Assembly (NCBI GenBank): GCA_046732895.1
Contig: JBKPNZ010000043.1
Location: 1 to 36,182 of the forward strand
DNA: 36,182 nucleotides
Source: JBKPNZ01 sp046732895
GTDB lineage: Bacteria; Actinomycetota; Thermoleophilia; Solirubrobacterales; 70-9
Direction of reading: 5' to 3'
The notes under the pieces are model-generated. The model was not told the origin of the DNA and did not search any database. It worked only from the letters and a program-made list of their open reading frames with translations. Made by a program: the position numbers and the translations under genes. Positions 18,643-25,464 of the stretch are shown here, piece by piece. Within the stretch, counting starts at the first letter, position 1; each line of letters begins with the position of its first letter.

Positions 18643-18648
18643 ACCGTA
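18643..18648 (-). promoter_or_regulatory. -10 box TACGGT of a probable leaderless promoter (rnz)
   Basis: A TANNNT hexamer with 6 nt to the ATG at 18636, which places the predicted +1 at the start codon. No Shine-Dalgarno sequence and no clear -35. Confidence 0.45.
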
Positions 18649-18693
18649 GCCGTGGGTGGCCGGCCTGCGCGGTCGCAGGCCTGCGGAGCGGGT

Positions 18694-19143
18694 TCAGGCG
18701 ACGCAGGCGTTCTGAACCGTGAGCCTGATGTGTCTGATCTCGCCCGCCGAAACCTGCGCGCGACGGGAGCTGCCCTGCCAGCATCTCGGCTTCGGCTGGT
18801 CGGGGTATGGGATGACTCGCAGGCGATAGAGGCCAGCGGCCAGCTCGGTCTCGAAGCGGCTCTTCTCCACGGGCAAGGTCGTCACGAGCTCGTGGTCCGA
18901 AACACGCCGTACCCGGACGATGGCGTCACCCTCGAACGGGCGCGGATCAAGGCCTGACTGGCACGGGCCGGGACACGTGACGTCGAGCACTCGCCCATGA
19001 ACACCTCCAGTTCCTGCAAGCGCCGGCACGGCGGCCAGCAGGAGGGCGCCGGTGAGCACGACCCCGGCCCAAACCACCCAGGGCGAGGGCGCGTGACGCG
19101 CGCGCCGCGCGCGAACTGCACCACCCTCGCCGATCATCGGCAT
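18694..19143 (-). CDS. Hypothetical exported or membrane-anchored protein
   Basis: I do not recognise a named family. The 149-residue product has a basic N-terminus (RARRARH), one hydrophobic segment (about 22-43, VVWAGVVLTGALLLAAVPALAG) ending in a possible signal-peptidase site (ALA-GT), then about 105 residues with a small beta-rich pattern (GGVHGRVLDVTCPGPC...LAAGLYRLRVIPYP...RHIRLTVQNACVA). It has four cysteines, probably two disulfides. The repeated strands resemble carboxypeptidase-regulatory/transthyretin-like domains. ATG 19143 or ATG 19137 may be the start; a GAGAG stretch lies upstream. Probably extracytoplasmic. Confidence 0.72.
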   Translation of the reverse strand: MPMIGEGGAVRARRARHAPSPWVVWAGVVLTGALLLAAVPALAGTGGVHGRVLDVTCPGPCQSGLDPRPFEGDAIVRVRRVSDHELVTTLPVEKSRFETELAAGLYRLRVIPYPDQPKPRCWQGSSRRAQVSAGEIRHIRLTVQNACVA

Positions 19144-19200
19144 GCTCTCAGCAGGCTACGCCCGGGTCACGCGGTTCGCAAGCGAGTGATTTCGCAGGAC

Positions 19201-19206
19201 TACACT
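19201..19206 (+). promoter_or_regulatory. Candidate -10 box of the tRNA-Arg gene
   Basis: TACACT ends 8 bp before the mature tRNA 5' end. TTCGCA at 19175 is the only -35-like hexamer, and its spacing (20 bp) is long. Confidence 0.45.
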
Positions 19207-19214
19207 GCGCCCGA

Positions 19215-19287
19215 GCGCCCGTAGCTCAGTGGATAGAGCGCCCGCCTCCGGAGCGGGAGGCCGCAGGTTCGAATCCTGCCGGGCGCG
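19215..19287 (+). tRNA. tRNA-Arg (anticodon CCG)
   Basis: A 73-nt cloverleaf: acceptor stem GCGCCCG/CGGGCGC with discriminator G; D arm GCTCAGTGGATAGAGC; anticodon stem CCCGC/GCGGG with loop CTCCGGA, so the anticodon is CCG (reads CGG); variable loop AGGCC; T arm GCAGG-TTCGAAT-CCTGC. The 3' CCA is not encoded. Just downstream, GGCAGGA (19292-19298) is complementary to the 3' T-stem region TCCTGCC (19274-19280) and could pair with it in the precursor. Confidence 0.97.
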
Positions 19288-19303
19288 TCGAGGCAGGATC
19301 CCT

Positions 19304-19318
19304 GGGCGGCCCGTTTTT
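19304..19318 (+). terminator. Possible weak terminator after tRNA-Arg
   Basis: GGGCGGCCC can form only a 3-bp stem, followed by G and five T residues. The U-tract is the main support and the hairpin is poor. Confidence 0.3.
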
Positions 19319-19401
19319 CCCATTCTTGAGCCGTTCTCTCGTCAATCACGCTTAACGGGGCGTCACTACCATGAAGCGCCGTCGCCGGGTAGTCGAGGGG
19401 A

Positions 19402-19752
19402 ATGGCAGTGGAGATTCGGATCAAACAGGCGTCACGCATCGTCGCTGCGCTGGTCGCTGCCGCAGCGCTTGCGTCGCTCTTCCTGGGGCTCGCCTCCGGC
19501 ACGCCGAGGGCCCAGGTCCCGCACGTGACGGGCGACACGAAGGCCGCTGCGCTCGCGCGAATCGAGCGGCACCACCTTCGCGCGGATGTCATCCGCACCG
19601 AGCGAGCGGCCCGCCGCCTCCCGTCCCGCTACGTCGGCCAGGTCGTGCACCAGAACTTTCGGGGCGGAATCACCCTGCCGGAGGGCAGCGTCGTGCGCCT
19701 GACTGTCTCGCCCAAGGGCTCAACGCCCCGGCACGCACGGGCTGACCGTTAG
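19402..19752 (+). CDS. Single-PASTA-domain membrane-anchored or secreted protein
   Basis: PASTA domains bind muropeptide or beta-lactam-like ligands outside the cell, usually on PknB kinases or penicillin-binding proteins. This 116-residue protein has a hydrophobic N-terminal segment (about 12-33, RIVAALVAAAALASLFLGLASG) and one PASTA domain (about 38-104, VPHVTGDTKAAALARIERHHLRADV...VVHQNFRGGITLPEGSVVRLTVS). No kinase or transpeptidase domain is attached. ATG 19402 has AGGGG almost adjacent; GTG 19408 has better spacing to it (7 nt) and may be the true start. Function unknown; a cell-wall role is inferred from the domain. Confidence 0.82.
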   Translation: MAVEIRIKQASRIVAALVAAAALASLFLGLASGTPRAQVPHVTGDTKAAALARIERHHLRADVIRTERAARRLPSRYVGQVVHQNFRGGITLPEGSVVRLTVSPKGSTPRHARADR

Positions 19753-19788
19753 GGCTTCGGCGCCGCCCCCCGGGCAGCGCCCACCCAT

Positions 19789-19902
19789 CTACTTGCGGTT
19801 GTGGTCTTCCTTCTTCTTGCTGAGGTCGCGAACCGCGTAGATCGTCTGAGCGATCAGGGCGGCGTCGATGGCTCCAAGGCCGACCGGGACGACTGGTGAC
19901 AT
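19789..19902 (-). CDS. Small protein of 37 residues with strong ribosome binding site
   Basis: This gene is short and easily overlooked. ATG at 19902 is preceded by AAGGAGG (19914-19908) with 5-nt spacing, the strongest Shine-Dalgarno sequence in the window. The product has a hydrophobic half (PVVPVGLGAIDAALIAQ, about 3-19), then TIYAVRDLS and a charged tail (KKKEDHNRK). It could be a membrane-associated small protein. I recognise no family. It lies alone between the PASTA gene and the CDP-sugar genes. The evidence is the ribosome binding site and the amphipathic layout. Confidence 0.6.
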   Translation of the reverse strand: MSPVVPVGLGAIDAALIAQTIYAVRDLSKKKEDHNRK

Positions 19903-19980
19903 GCGTACCTCCTTGGTCGTATCCATGTTCCACCCTCGCGGGCCGTTTCCGGCCCCCTCCGGCAACCTTTTAGGAACTAA

Positions 19981-20973
19981 TTAGGGAACGGCTGCGCCGG
20001 TGGGTGGGCGCACCTGGGGGTGCTCCCGGTACCACTCGAGCGTGCGGCGGAGGCCCTCCTCCAGGCCGACCTTGGGCTCCCAGCCACAGGTCGCCTGCAG
20101 CTTCGAGGGATCGACGTACTGCCGGTCGATCTCACCCTCCGGGTTACCGCTGCCGCGGACATCCGGCTCGACGCCGGTACCGGCGAGGCGCACGATCAAC
20201 GCAACCACGTCGGCGACCGGGTGCGCCTCGCCCCCGCCGGCGTTGAACGCCTCGCCTCGCACCTCGTCGCGGTCCAGGTTGTCGGCGATCGCAAGATAGG
20301 CGGCGGCCGCATCCTCGACGTAGAGGAAGTCACGCTCTGGGGAGCCGTCTGAGCGTAGGACCGGCGCGCGGCCGTCGAGCGCCGCCGCCACCGTCTCCGG
20401 GACTAGGCGGGACCAGTTCGTGTCGCCACCGCCGTAGATGTTCGCGAAGCGGGTCACCGCCACCGGCACCCCGTAGGAGTGCCAATAGCTGCGGGCGATC
20501 AGATCCGCAGCGGCCTTCGAGGCCTCGTACGGAGCAGTCGGCTGCAGCGCGAGGTCCTCGCGGTATGGCAGCTCGTCGTGCGCCCCGTACGCCTTGTCCG
20601 ATGAGGCGACCACGACCCGCTCGACGCCGAGCTCCCTGCACGCCTCGAGAACGGTCCACGTGCCCCGAACGTTGGAGTCGAACGTCGACTCCGGGGAGTT
20701 TGCGGCCGTGGCGACGATCGTCTGCGCGGCGAGGTGGAAGATGGCCTGGACCCCATGCTCGCGGATCGTGCGCTGCACGAGGTCGCCATCGCGCAGATCG
20801 CCCTCGACGTCTGCGACCTCGTCCTGGATCCCGAGAAGCCCCAGCGCTGAAGGGCGTCCGGCCGGAAGCGGGCGTCGATCGAACGAGACCACGCGGTCGC
20901 CGCGCTCCACGAGCGTCCGGGCGAGCCAGGCGCCGGCGAAGCCCCGGGCGCCGGTGACCATCGCCGTCGCCAT
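19981..20973 (-). CDS. rfbG: NAD-dependent sugar epimerase/dehydratase, CDP-glucose 4,6-dehydratase-like
   Basis: An extended SDR protein of 330 residues. It has the nucleotide-binding VTGARGFAGAWLA (6-18), D54-V55-E56-GDL, HLAAQ, the ASSDKAYG motif with catalytic Ser (about 123-130) and Y149-x3-K153 (YEASK), followed by RFANIYGGGD and RDFLYVEDAA. The SSDKAYG signature and its pairing with a cytidylyltransferase-like gene suggest CDP-glucose 4,6-dehydratase, although GDP-mannose-type enzymes are similar. The frame is open upstream, but ATG 20973 overlaps the rfbF stop (TGATG) and begins the Rossmann strand. Later deoxysugar genes are not in the window. Confidence 0.78.
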   Translation of the reverse strand: MATAMVTGARGFAGAWLARTLVERGDRVVSFDRRPLPAGRPSALGLLGIQDEVADVEGDLRDGDLVQRTIREHGVQAIFHLAAQTIVATAANSPESTFDSNVRGTWTVLEACRELGVERVVVASSDKAYGAHDELPYREDLALQPTAPYEASKAAADLIARSYWHSYGVPVAVTRFANIYGGGDTNWSRLVPETVAAALDGRAPVLRSDGSPERDFLYVEDAAAAYLAIADNLDRDEVRGEAFNAGGGEAHPVADVVALIVRLAGTGVEPDVRGSGNPEGEIDRQYVDPSKLQATCGWEPKVGLEEGLRRTLEWYREHPQVRPPTGAAVP

Positions 20974-21710
20974 CACGCCCGGGCCTCGTCGCGCTGCCAG
21001 ACGCACCAGGGCGCGTCGCCCGCTTCCCAGAGGTCGTTGAGAACGACGGCGTCCTTGTAGGTGTCCATGCAATCCCAGAAGCCATCGTGGCGGTAGGCGT
21101 GGAGCTCGCCGGCCGCCGCCAGGCGCCGCAGCGGCTCCTCCTCGAGCACGCTCGTGTCCTCGAGATACTCGAGAGCCTCGGGCTCGAAGCAGAAGAACCC
21201 GCCGTTGATCCAGTACTCGAGCCGCGGCTTCTCCTGGAAGCCGGTGACGCGGTCGGCACCATCCATCAGCGCAATCCCCCATTGGCTGTGGGGGCGGACG
21301 ACCGTCATCGTGGCCAGCGCTCCCTCCCGGCGATGGGAGGCGACGAGCGAATCGAGGTCGAGGTCGGCGACCCCATCCGCGTAGGTGGCGCAGAACGTTC
21401 CGCCCCGCAGGCGGTCTGCCGCGCGGGCGAGACGCCCACCCGTCGGCGTCTCAAGCCCGGTGTCAAGGCATTCGATCTCGACGTCCTCGGGCCAGTCGGC
21501 GTGCCTGACGAACCGCTCCACCATCTCGCCCAGATAGCCCGTGAGCAGCACGAAGCGGGTGAGCCCCTGCGCGGCGTAGATGCGGATGACGTGCCACAGA
21601 ATGGGTCGCCCGCCGATCTCGACGAGAGCCTTCGGGATGGCATGCGTGTGCTCCTGAAGGCGCGTCCCCCGCCCCCCGCACAGAATCGCAACCGGTCCCA
21701 CGCCCGTCAT
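20973..21710 (-). CDS. rfbF: Nucleotidyltransferase, glucose-1-phosphate cytidylyltransferase-like
   Basis: A 245-residue sugar-nucleotide pyrophosphorylase. It has the signature AILCGGRGTRLQEHTHAIPKALVEIGGRPILWHV (8-42), TYADGVADLD with the metal Asp, and INGGFFCFEPEALEYL and EEPLRRLAAAGELHAYRHDGFWDCMDTYKD, which closely resemble RfbF. It would form CDP-glucose from CTP and glucose-1-phosphate. ATG 21710 is used. GATACT lies 9 nt upstream and could be its -10. The gene is co-transcribed with the dehydratase through a 1-nt overlap. Confidence 0.82.
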   Translation of the reverse strand: MTGVGPVAILCGGRGTRLQEHTHAIPKALVEIGGRPILWHVIRIYAAQGLTRFVLLTGYLGEMVERFVRHADWPEDVEIECLDTGLETPTGGRLARAADRLRGGTFCATYADGVADLDLDSLVASHRREGALATMTVVRPHSQWGIALMDGADRVTGFQEKPRLEYWINGGFFCFEPEALEYLEDTSVLEEEPLRRLAAAGELHAYRHDGFWDCMDTYKDAVVLNDLWEAGDAPWCVWQRDEARA

Positions 21711-21747
21711 CGCGGGCGAAGTATCCCGACCCCCGGGGCGCAGCGCG

Positions 21748-22020
21748 TCAGCCGCCTGCGACCGCGGGCAGGATCGTCACCTCATCGCCGTCGGCCAGTT
21801 CCGTGTCGAGGCCGTCCTGAAAGCGGATGTCCTCGCCGGATACGTAGACGTTGACGAAGCGGCGGAGCGTACCGTCCTCGGTGATGCGCGCCCGAAGGTC
21901 CTCGTGCTCCTCGAAGACGGCATCGAGGGCCTCGCCCACCGTTGAGCCGTCGACCTCGACCTCGCCCTCGCCGTCGGTGACGCCGCGGAGCTGCGCGGGA
22001 ATCTTCACGGTGACCGCCAT
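21748..22020 (-). CDS. MoaD/ThiS/CysO-type sulfur carrier protein
   Basis: A 90-residue ubiquitin-like protein that ends in the diagnostic Gly-Gly (AVAGG). Family members are adenylated and thiocarboxylated at this C-terminus and donate sulfur to cofactor or cysteine/homocysteine synthesis. The features are VTVKIPAQLRGVTDGEGEVEVDGSTVGEALDAVFEEHEDLRARI and DGDEVTILPAVAGG. It starts 10 bp after the threonine-synthase-like gene under the same SAM riboswitch. This context argues for a role as sulfur donor to that PLP enzyme rather than in molybdopterin or thiamine synthesis. No E1-like or JAMM protease gene is in the window. Confidence 0.88.
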   Translation of the reverse strand: MAVTVKIPAQLRGVTDGEGEVEVDGSTVGEALDAVFEEHEDLRARITEDGTLRRFVNVYVSGEDIRFQDGLDTELADGDEVTILPAVAGG

Positions 22021-22030
22021 CGGCGGAAAT

Positions 22031-23278
22031 CTAGTGCGCGGCAGCGATTGTCGTCTGCTCGACCTCGGCCTCGAATGCCTCGAGCGATGGATCGATCTCG
22101 TCCATGCGGAAGCTCGCGCGGGTCGCGTCGAGCGTCTTCAGGCCCTCGCCCGTGATGACCACGACAACCCGCTCGGAGGAGTCGATCGCGCCGCGAGCGG
22201 CGAGCTTTGCGAGCACCGCCGTCGTGACGCCCCCAGCCGTCTCGGTGAAGATGCCGGTCGTCTCGGCAAGCAGGCGAATCCCGTCGCGGATCTCGTCATC
22301 GGTGACGCTGTCGACCGCACCACCGGTGCGCCGGGCCAGATCGAGTGCATACGGGCCATCGGCGGGGTTACCGATCGCGAGGCTCTTGGCGATCGTCTGC
22401 GGACGCGCCGGCTTGCAGACGTCCCACCCCTCGGCGTAGGCCTCCGCCACCGGTCCGCAGCCCTGGGCCTGCGCTCCATTGAACGCGGGCAGCTCGCCCT
22501 GGAGCAGCCCGAGCTCCAGCCACTCGCTGAAGCCCCTGCCGATCTTCGTGAAGAGGGATCCCGAGGCGATCGGGCAGACGACCCTGTCCGGGAGCTCCCA
22601 GCCGAGCTGCTCGGCGATCTCGAAGCCCAGCGTCTTCGAGCCCTCGGCGTAGTACGGACGCAGGTTGACGTTGACGAACGCCCACGGGCGCGATTCGCAG
22701 AGCTCGGTGCAGAGGCGGTTGACGTCGTCGTACGTGCCGCGGACGCCGACCAGCCGCGTGCCGTAGACACCGGTGGCCAGGAGCTTCTGTTCCTCCAGGT
22801 CGGCCGGCACGAAGACGTAGGAGTCAAGCCCCGCTGCCGCCGCGTTGGCCGCGACCGCGTTCGCGAGGTTGCCCGTGGAGGCGCAGGCGATGGTCCCGAA
22901 GCCGAGCTCGCGCGCCTTCGCGGTCGCCACGCCGACGACCCGGTCCTTGAACGAGTGGGTCGGGTTGGCGGCGTCGTTCTTCACCCAGACCTCGCCCAGC
23001 CCCAGGCGTTCGGCAAGCCGGTCGGCGCGGACAAGCGGCGTCAGCCCCGGCTCGAGCGGCGTGCGCGTGGCCGGCGGCCTGCCGTCGAACGGCAGGAAGT
23101 CCGCGTAGCGCCAGATGCCCGGGCTCCCGGCCTGGATCTTGCGTCGAGCCTCGCCCGGGTCGAAGCCGCTGTGGTCATAGGCCACCTCGAGCGGCCCGAA
23201 GCACTGCTCGCAGACGTAGCGCGCCTCCGCCGGATAGGCGGTCTTGCACTCTTTACACCGAAGTTCCCAGCTCGCCAT
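22031..23278 (-). CDS. thrC: Threonine-synthase-like PLP enzyme (candidate homocysteine-forming enzyme)
   Basis: A fold-type II PLP enzyme of 415 residues, annotated by similarity as threonine synthase (O-phosphohomoserine to threonine). An N-terminal rubredoxin-like knuckle has C8/C11 and C23/C26. The PLP lysine is K111 in NPTHSFKDR; ordinary threonine synthases usually have Gly where H108 stands. The phosphate loop is ASTGNLANAVAAN (about 133-145). ATG 23278 has AAGGG 5 nt upstream; the GTG one codon earlier is less well spaced. It is preceded by a SAM-I riboswitch and followed by a sulfur carrier. That points to homocysteine synthesis from O-phosphohomoserine, a route I recall being described for a similar pair in Streptomyces. 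Activity is inferred. Confidence 0.85.
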   Translation of the reverse strand: MASWELRCKECKTAYPAEARYVCEQCFGPLEVAYDHSGFDPGEARRKIQAGSPGIWRYADFLPFDGRPPATRTPLEPGLTPLVRADRLAERLGLGEVWVKNDAANPTHSFKDRVVGVATAKARELGFGTIACASTGNLANAVAANAAAAGLDSYVFVPADLEEQKLLATGVYGTRLVGVRGTYDDVNRLCTELCESRPWAFVNVNLRPYYAEGSKTLGFEIAEQLGWELPDRVVCPIASGSLFTKIGRGFSEWLELGLLQGELPAFNGAQAQGCGPVAEAYAEGWDVCKPARPQTIAKSLAIGNPADGPYALDLARRTGGAVDSVTDDEIRDGIRLLAETTGIFTETAGGVTTAVLAKLAARGAIDSSERVVVVITGEGLKTLDATRASFRMDEIDPSLEAFEAEVEQTTIAAAH

Positions 23279-23304
23279 CACGTCCCTTTCTCGTTCGACC
23301 TACG

Positions 23305-23334
23305 AAAAAACCTCCGCCCTGTGCGAGCAGAGGT
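23305..23334 (-). terminator. Rho-independent terminator of the SAM riboswitch
   Basis: On the minus strand, ACCTCTGC (23334-23327) pairs with GCGGAGGT (23317-23310, one G-U pair) and is followed by six T residues. It sits between the aptamer and the start of the PLP-enzyme gene. This fits an OFF switch in which SAM binding favours termination. Confidence 0.88.
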
Positions 23335-23347
23335 CCTGAGGGGACGT

Positions 23348-23452
23348 CCACTCACATCTCCCAGGCTTTTTACCTGCTGGAATTGGCACCTTGCCGCTAA
23401 GGCTGGTTGCCGGGGTTTCTCAGGGCCAGTCCCTCCACCCCTCTGGATGTGG
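23348..23452 (-). promoter_or_regulatory. SAM-I (S-box) riboswitch aptamer
   Basis: The minus strand contains the S-box core in order: AGAGGGGTGGAGGGACTGGC, then CCTGAGAAACCC, CGGCAACCAGCCTTAG, GGCAAGGTGCCAATTCC, and CAGCAGG...CCTG, with closing stem P1 CACATC (23451-23446) with GATGTG (23358-23353). The conserved GGAGGGACTGGCCC, AAACCCCGGCAACC and GGTGCCAATTCC segments match SAM-I. A terminator follows at 23305-23334. It controls the threonine-synthase-like and sulfur carrier genes. TAAGAT at 23518-23513 is a possible -10. Confidence 0.95.
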
Positions 23453-23464
23453 CGGTTATGTTGG

Positions 23465-23495
23465 GCGGCGACTTGTCGCCGCAGCAGCATGTTAT
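23465..23495 (+). repeat. Partial two-hairpin element, copy C
   Basis: On the plus strand, hairpin GCGGCGAC-TT-GTCGCCGC is followed by AGCAGCATGTTAT, matching hairpin 1 plus linker (AGCAGCATG) of the family at 4817-4945. The second hairpin is not clear. It lies just upstream of the SAM riboswitch, in the opposite orientation to the other copies. Confidence 0.5.
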
Positions 23496-23547
23496 GGGCT
23501 GCTTGGCGCGGGATCTTACCAGCGGCTTCGCGCCGTTTGCGTGAGTC

Positions 23548-24183
23548 CTATCGCCTGAGCCGCGCGTCGCGCCACATGCAACCCACCGTCGGCTCGCCGC
23601 CGGGCGCGGCGAACTGGCCGACCTGCGCGAAGCCGAGCCGCTTGTAGCGGTGGTCGTTGGCCCGGTTACTCGACTCCAGGTACGCAGGCATGCCCAGGGC
23701 GTCGATCTCGGCCAGATTGGCGGCGAGCAGGCCCATCCCCTTACCGTGGCCTCGGTGGTCCGGGTGGGTTCCGAGGAGGCTGAGGTAGAAGTGCGCCACG
23801 TCGGCGGGATGGTTCGCGGCGAAGCGCTCGAGCAGCACCAGGACCTCATCGGCGTGTTCGCCGACGCTCCGCCGCAGGAGCGGCTCGACCAGCTCCTCGT
23901 CCTCGCCACTCAGCTCCGGCTCGCCGGGCGGGATCCACAGCGCCGCCGCACCGCCGTCCTCGGTCATCCACACCCACTCATAGGGCAGCGCCGAATGCAT
24001 GAACAGGCTCCACAGCGCGCAGAGGTGGTCGCTTCTGGCGGCAGGATCCCGAAAGACCCAGCTCCAGGTCGGATCGTCGTAGAAGGCCAGCGTGAACAGC
24101 TCGACGACCTGCTCGGCCTCGGCCGCCGTTACGCGTTTGGGCGCCGGCTCAGACTGGGTGGACGATTCGCTCCCGCCTCCCAC
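23548..24183 (-). CDS. GNAT-family N-acetyltransferase
   Basis: The 211-residue protein has the GNAT core: TAAEAEQVVELFTLAFYDDPTWSWVF at the N-terminus, FYLSLLGTHPDHRGHGKGMGLLAANLAEIDALG with the acetyl-CoA pyrophosphate loop (R-G-H-G-K-G), and LESSNRANDHRYKRLGFAQVGQF. This resembles actinobacterial acetyltransferases of unknown substrate. The open frame runs on upstream through hairpin-repeat DNA (24254-24296) and is not protein-like there. GTG 24183 is the best start, with TATCGT 7 nt upstream, so it may be leaderless. The start is uncertain by a few residues. Confidence 0.82.
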   Translation of the reverse strand: MGGGSESSTQSEPAPKRVTAAEAEQVVELFTLAFYDDPTWSWVFRDPAARSDHLCALWSLFMHSALPYEWVWMTEDGGAAALWIPPGEPELSGEDEELVEPLLRRSVGEHADEVLVLLERFAANHPADVAHFYLSLLGTHPDHRGHGKGMGLLAANLAEIDALGMPAYLESSNRANDHRYKRLGFAQVGQFAAPGGEPTVGCMWRDARLRR

Positions 24184-24202
24184 GCGGCCGACGATACTTC
24201 GG

Positions 24203-24222
24203 ACGCCGACTTTCTCTCCATT
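24203..24222. repeat. Degenerate half copy of the 43-bp hairpin
   Basis: CGCCGACTTTCTCTCCATTC matches the 3' half of the full copy at 24254-24296 with a few changes, and is followed by GATG. It lies 32 bp before that copy, in the same orientation. Confidence 0.5.
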
Positions 24223-24253
24223 CGATGCGCGCGGCGCGCTTTCCTTCGACGCC

Positions 24254-24296
24254 GAGTGGCGGATTAGTCGGCCCTGCGCCGACTTTCTCGCCACTC
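24254..24296. repeat. 43-bp REP-like hairpin, copy 2
   Basis: Stems GAGTGGCG/CGCCACTC and GTCGGC/GCCGAC with loop CCTGC. It is nearly identical to 17520-17562. It lies in the 270-bp gap between the divergent GNAT and corA genes, where the rest is unremarkable apart from a half copy at 24203 and a short open frame at 24414. Confidence 0.88.
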
Positions 24297-24453
24297 GATG
24301 GGGGCGGACCCCCTCGAGGGGCGGCGACGCCCACTCGAGCCGGTGAACAGGATGTTGCCGGGGTTGGCCGTGGGTGCGCGCTTGACGTACCCTTAGGTGT
24401 AGAGAGGGTCTTGATGTACGACGCGAGCGACACGAGCGAGATAGGCCAGTCCG

Positions 24454-25461
24454 ATGCCGAGCCTCCCGAAGCCCAGGTTGCGCCGATCGGCGCGCGGCGC
24501 CGAGCTCGCGTCGCCTGCTGAGCCGCGCGAGCGCAAGCCGAACGTCGAGACGATCTCGGCCGAGGGCCTGCGCTGGGTCAACGTCGAGGAGCCGTCGCCC
24601 CTTGAGATGGCGTGGCTCGAGGAGCACTTCGACTTCCACGCGCTGGACTTCGAGGATGTCCTCTCACGTAATCAGCGGCCGAAGATCGATGAGTACGACG
24701 ACTACCTCTTCATCGTCCTGCACTTCCCGGTGTTCGACCGCGCCGTCGGGCGCCTGAACGCCGGCGAGCTCGACATCTTCGTCGGCCAGGACTTCCTGGT
24801 GACGATTCCCAATCAGCCCCTGCAGCCGATCGAGTACCTCTTCGAGCGCATTCGCTCCAAGGGGGAGCTCCGCGAGCAGCACTTCTCCAAGGGCTCGGGG
24901 TACCTCCTGTACCGAATCGTCGACGACTCGTTCGACTACTGCTTCCCGATGTTGCGGAAGATCGGGAACAAGCTCGACGCGCTCGAGGACGACATCTTCG
25001 AAGGGCGCTCCGACGAAGTCGTGCGCGACATCTTCAACGTGAAGCAGGAGATCATCAACTTCCGCAAGGTGATCCGCCCACAGCGCTCGGTGCTGCGCGA
25101 CCTCGAGAACTCGAAGCAGCGTTTCCTCGCTCCCGCGGAGGGCGAGCTGGATGTCTACTTCGACGACATCGTCGACGCCCACGAGCGCATCTGGGACATG
25201 CTCGAGAACTACAAGGAGGTTGTCGAGGCCCTCGAGGAGACCACGGAGTCCCTGCTCTCGCATCGCGTGAACGACATCCTGCGGGTGCTGACCTCGATCA
25301 GCGTGATCGTCCTTCCCCTCACCCTCATCGCGAGCATCTGGGGCATGAATGTCGGCGTGCCTGGCGAGGGCGACCAGGCCGACTTCTACGTGATCGCCGG
25401 GGTCATGGTCGCGCTGCTCGTCGGGATGGTTGCCTACTTCCGCCGCCGCGGCTGGCTCTGA
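24454..25461 (+). CDS. corA: CorA-family magnesium/divalent cation transporter
   Basis: CorA is a pentameric channel for Mg2+ (Co2+, Ni2+). The 335-residue protein has a large cytoplasmic N-terminal domain (RWVNVEEPSPLEMAWLEEHFDFHALDFEDVLS...RPKIDEYDDYLFIVLHFPVF), a long stalk helix, and two C-terminal membrane segments with the selectivity motif IWGMNVGVPGEG (G297-M298-N299) between them, ending RRRGWL. ATG 24454 has only a weak ribosome binding site. A 35-codon frame with a better one (GAGAGGG before ATG 24414) overlaps its start. Transcribed alone, divergently from the GNAT gene. Confidence 0.95.
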   Translation: MPSLPKPRLRRSARGAELASPAEPRERKPNVETISAEGLRWVNVEEPSPLEMAWLEEHFDFHALDFEDVLSRNQRPKIDEYDDYLFIVLHFPVFDRAVGRLNAGELDIFVGQDFLVTIPNQPLQPIEYLFERIRSKGELREQHFSKGSGYLLYRIVDDSFDYCFPMLRKIGNKLDALEDDIFEGRSDEVVRDIFNVKQEIINFRKVIRPQRSVLRDLENSKQRFLAPAEGELDVYFDDIVDAHERIWDMLENYKEVVEALEETTESLLSHRVNDILRVLTSISVIVLPLTLIASIWGMNVGVPGEGDQADFYVIAGVMVALLVGMVAYFRRRGWL

Positions 25462-25464
25462 AAA

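Noticed and set aside
19670..19933. 87-codon minus-strand frame over the PASTA gene 3' end
   Set aside because: It is Arg/Pro/Gly-rich and overlaps both the PASTA gene (antisense) and the better supported 37-residue gene in another frame.
24184..24639. N-terminal extension of the GNAT frame (23548-24639)
   Set aside because: It runs through the 43-bp hairpin repeats and antisense to corA, and has no protein-like features.
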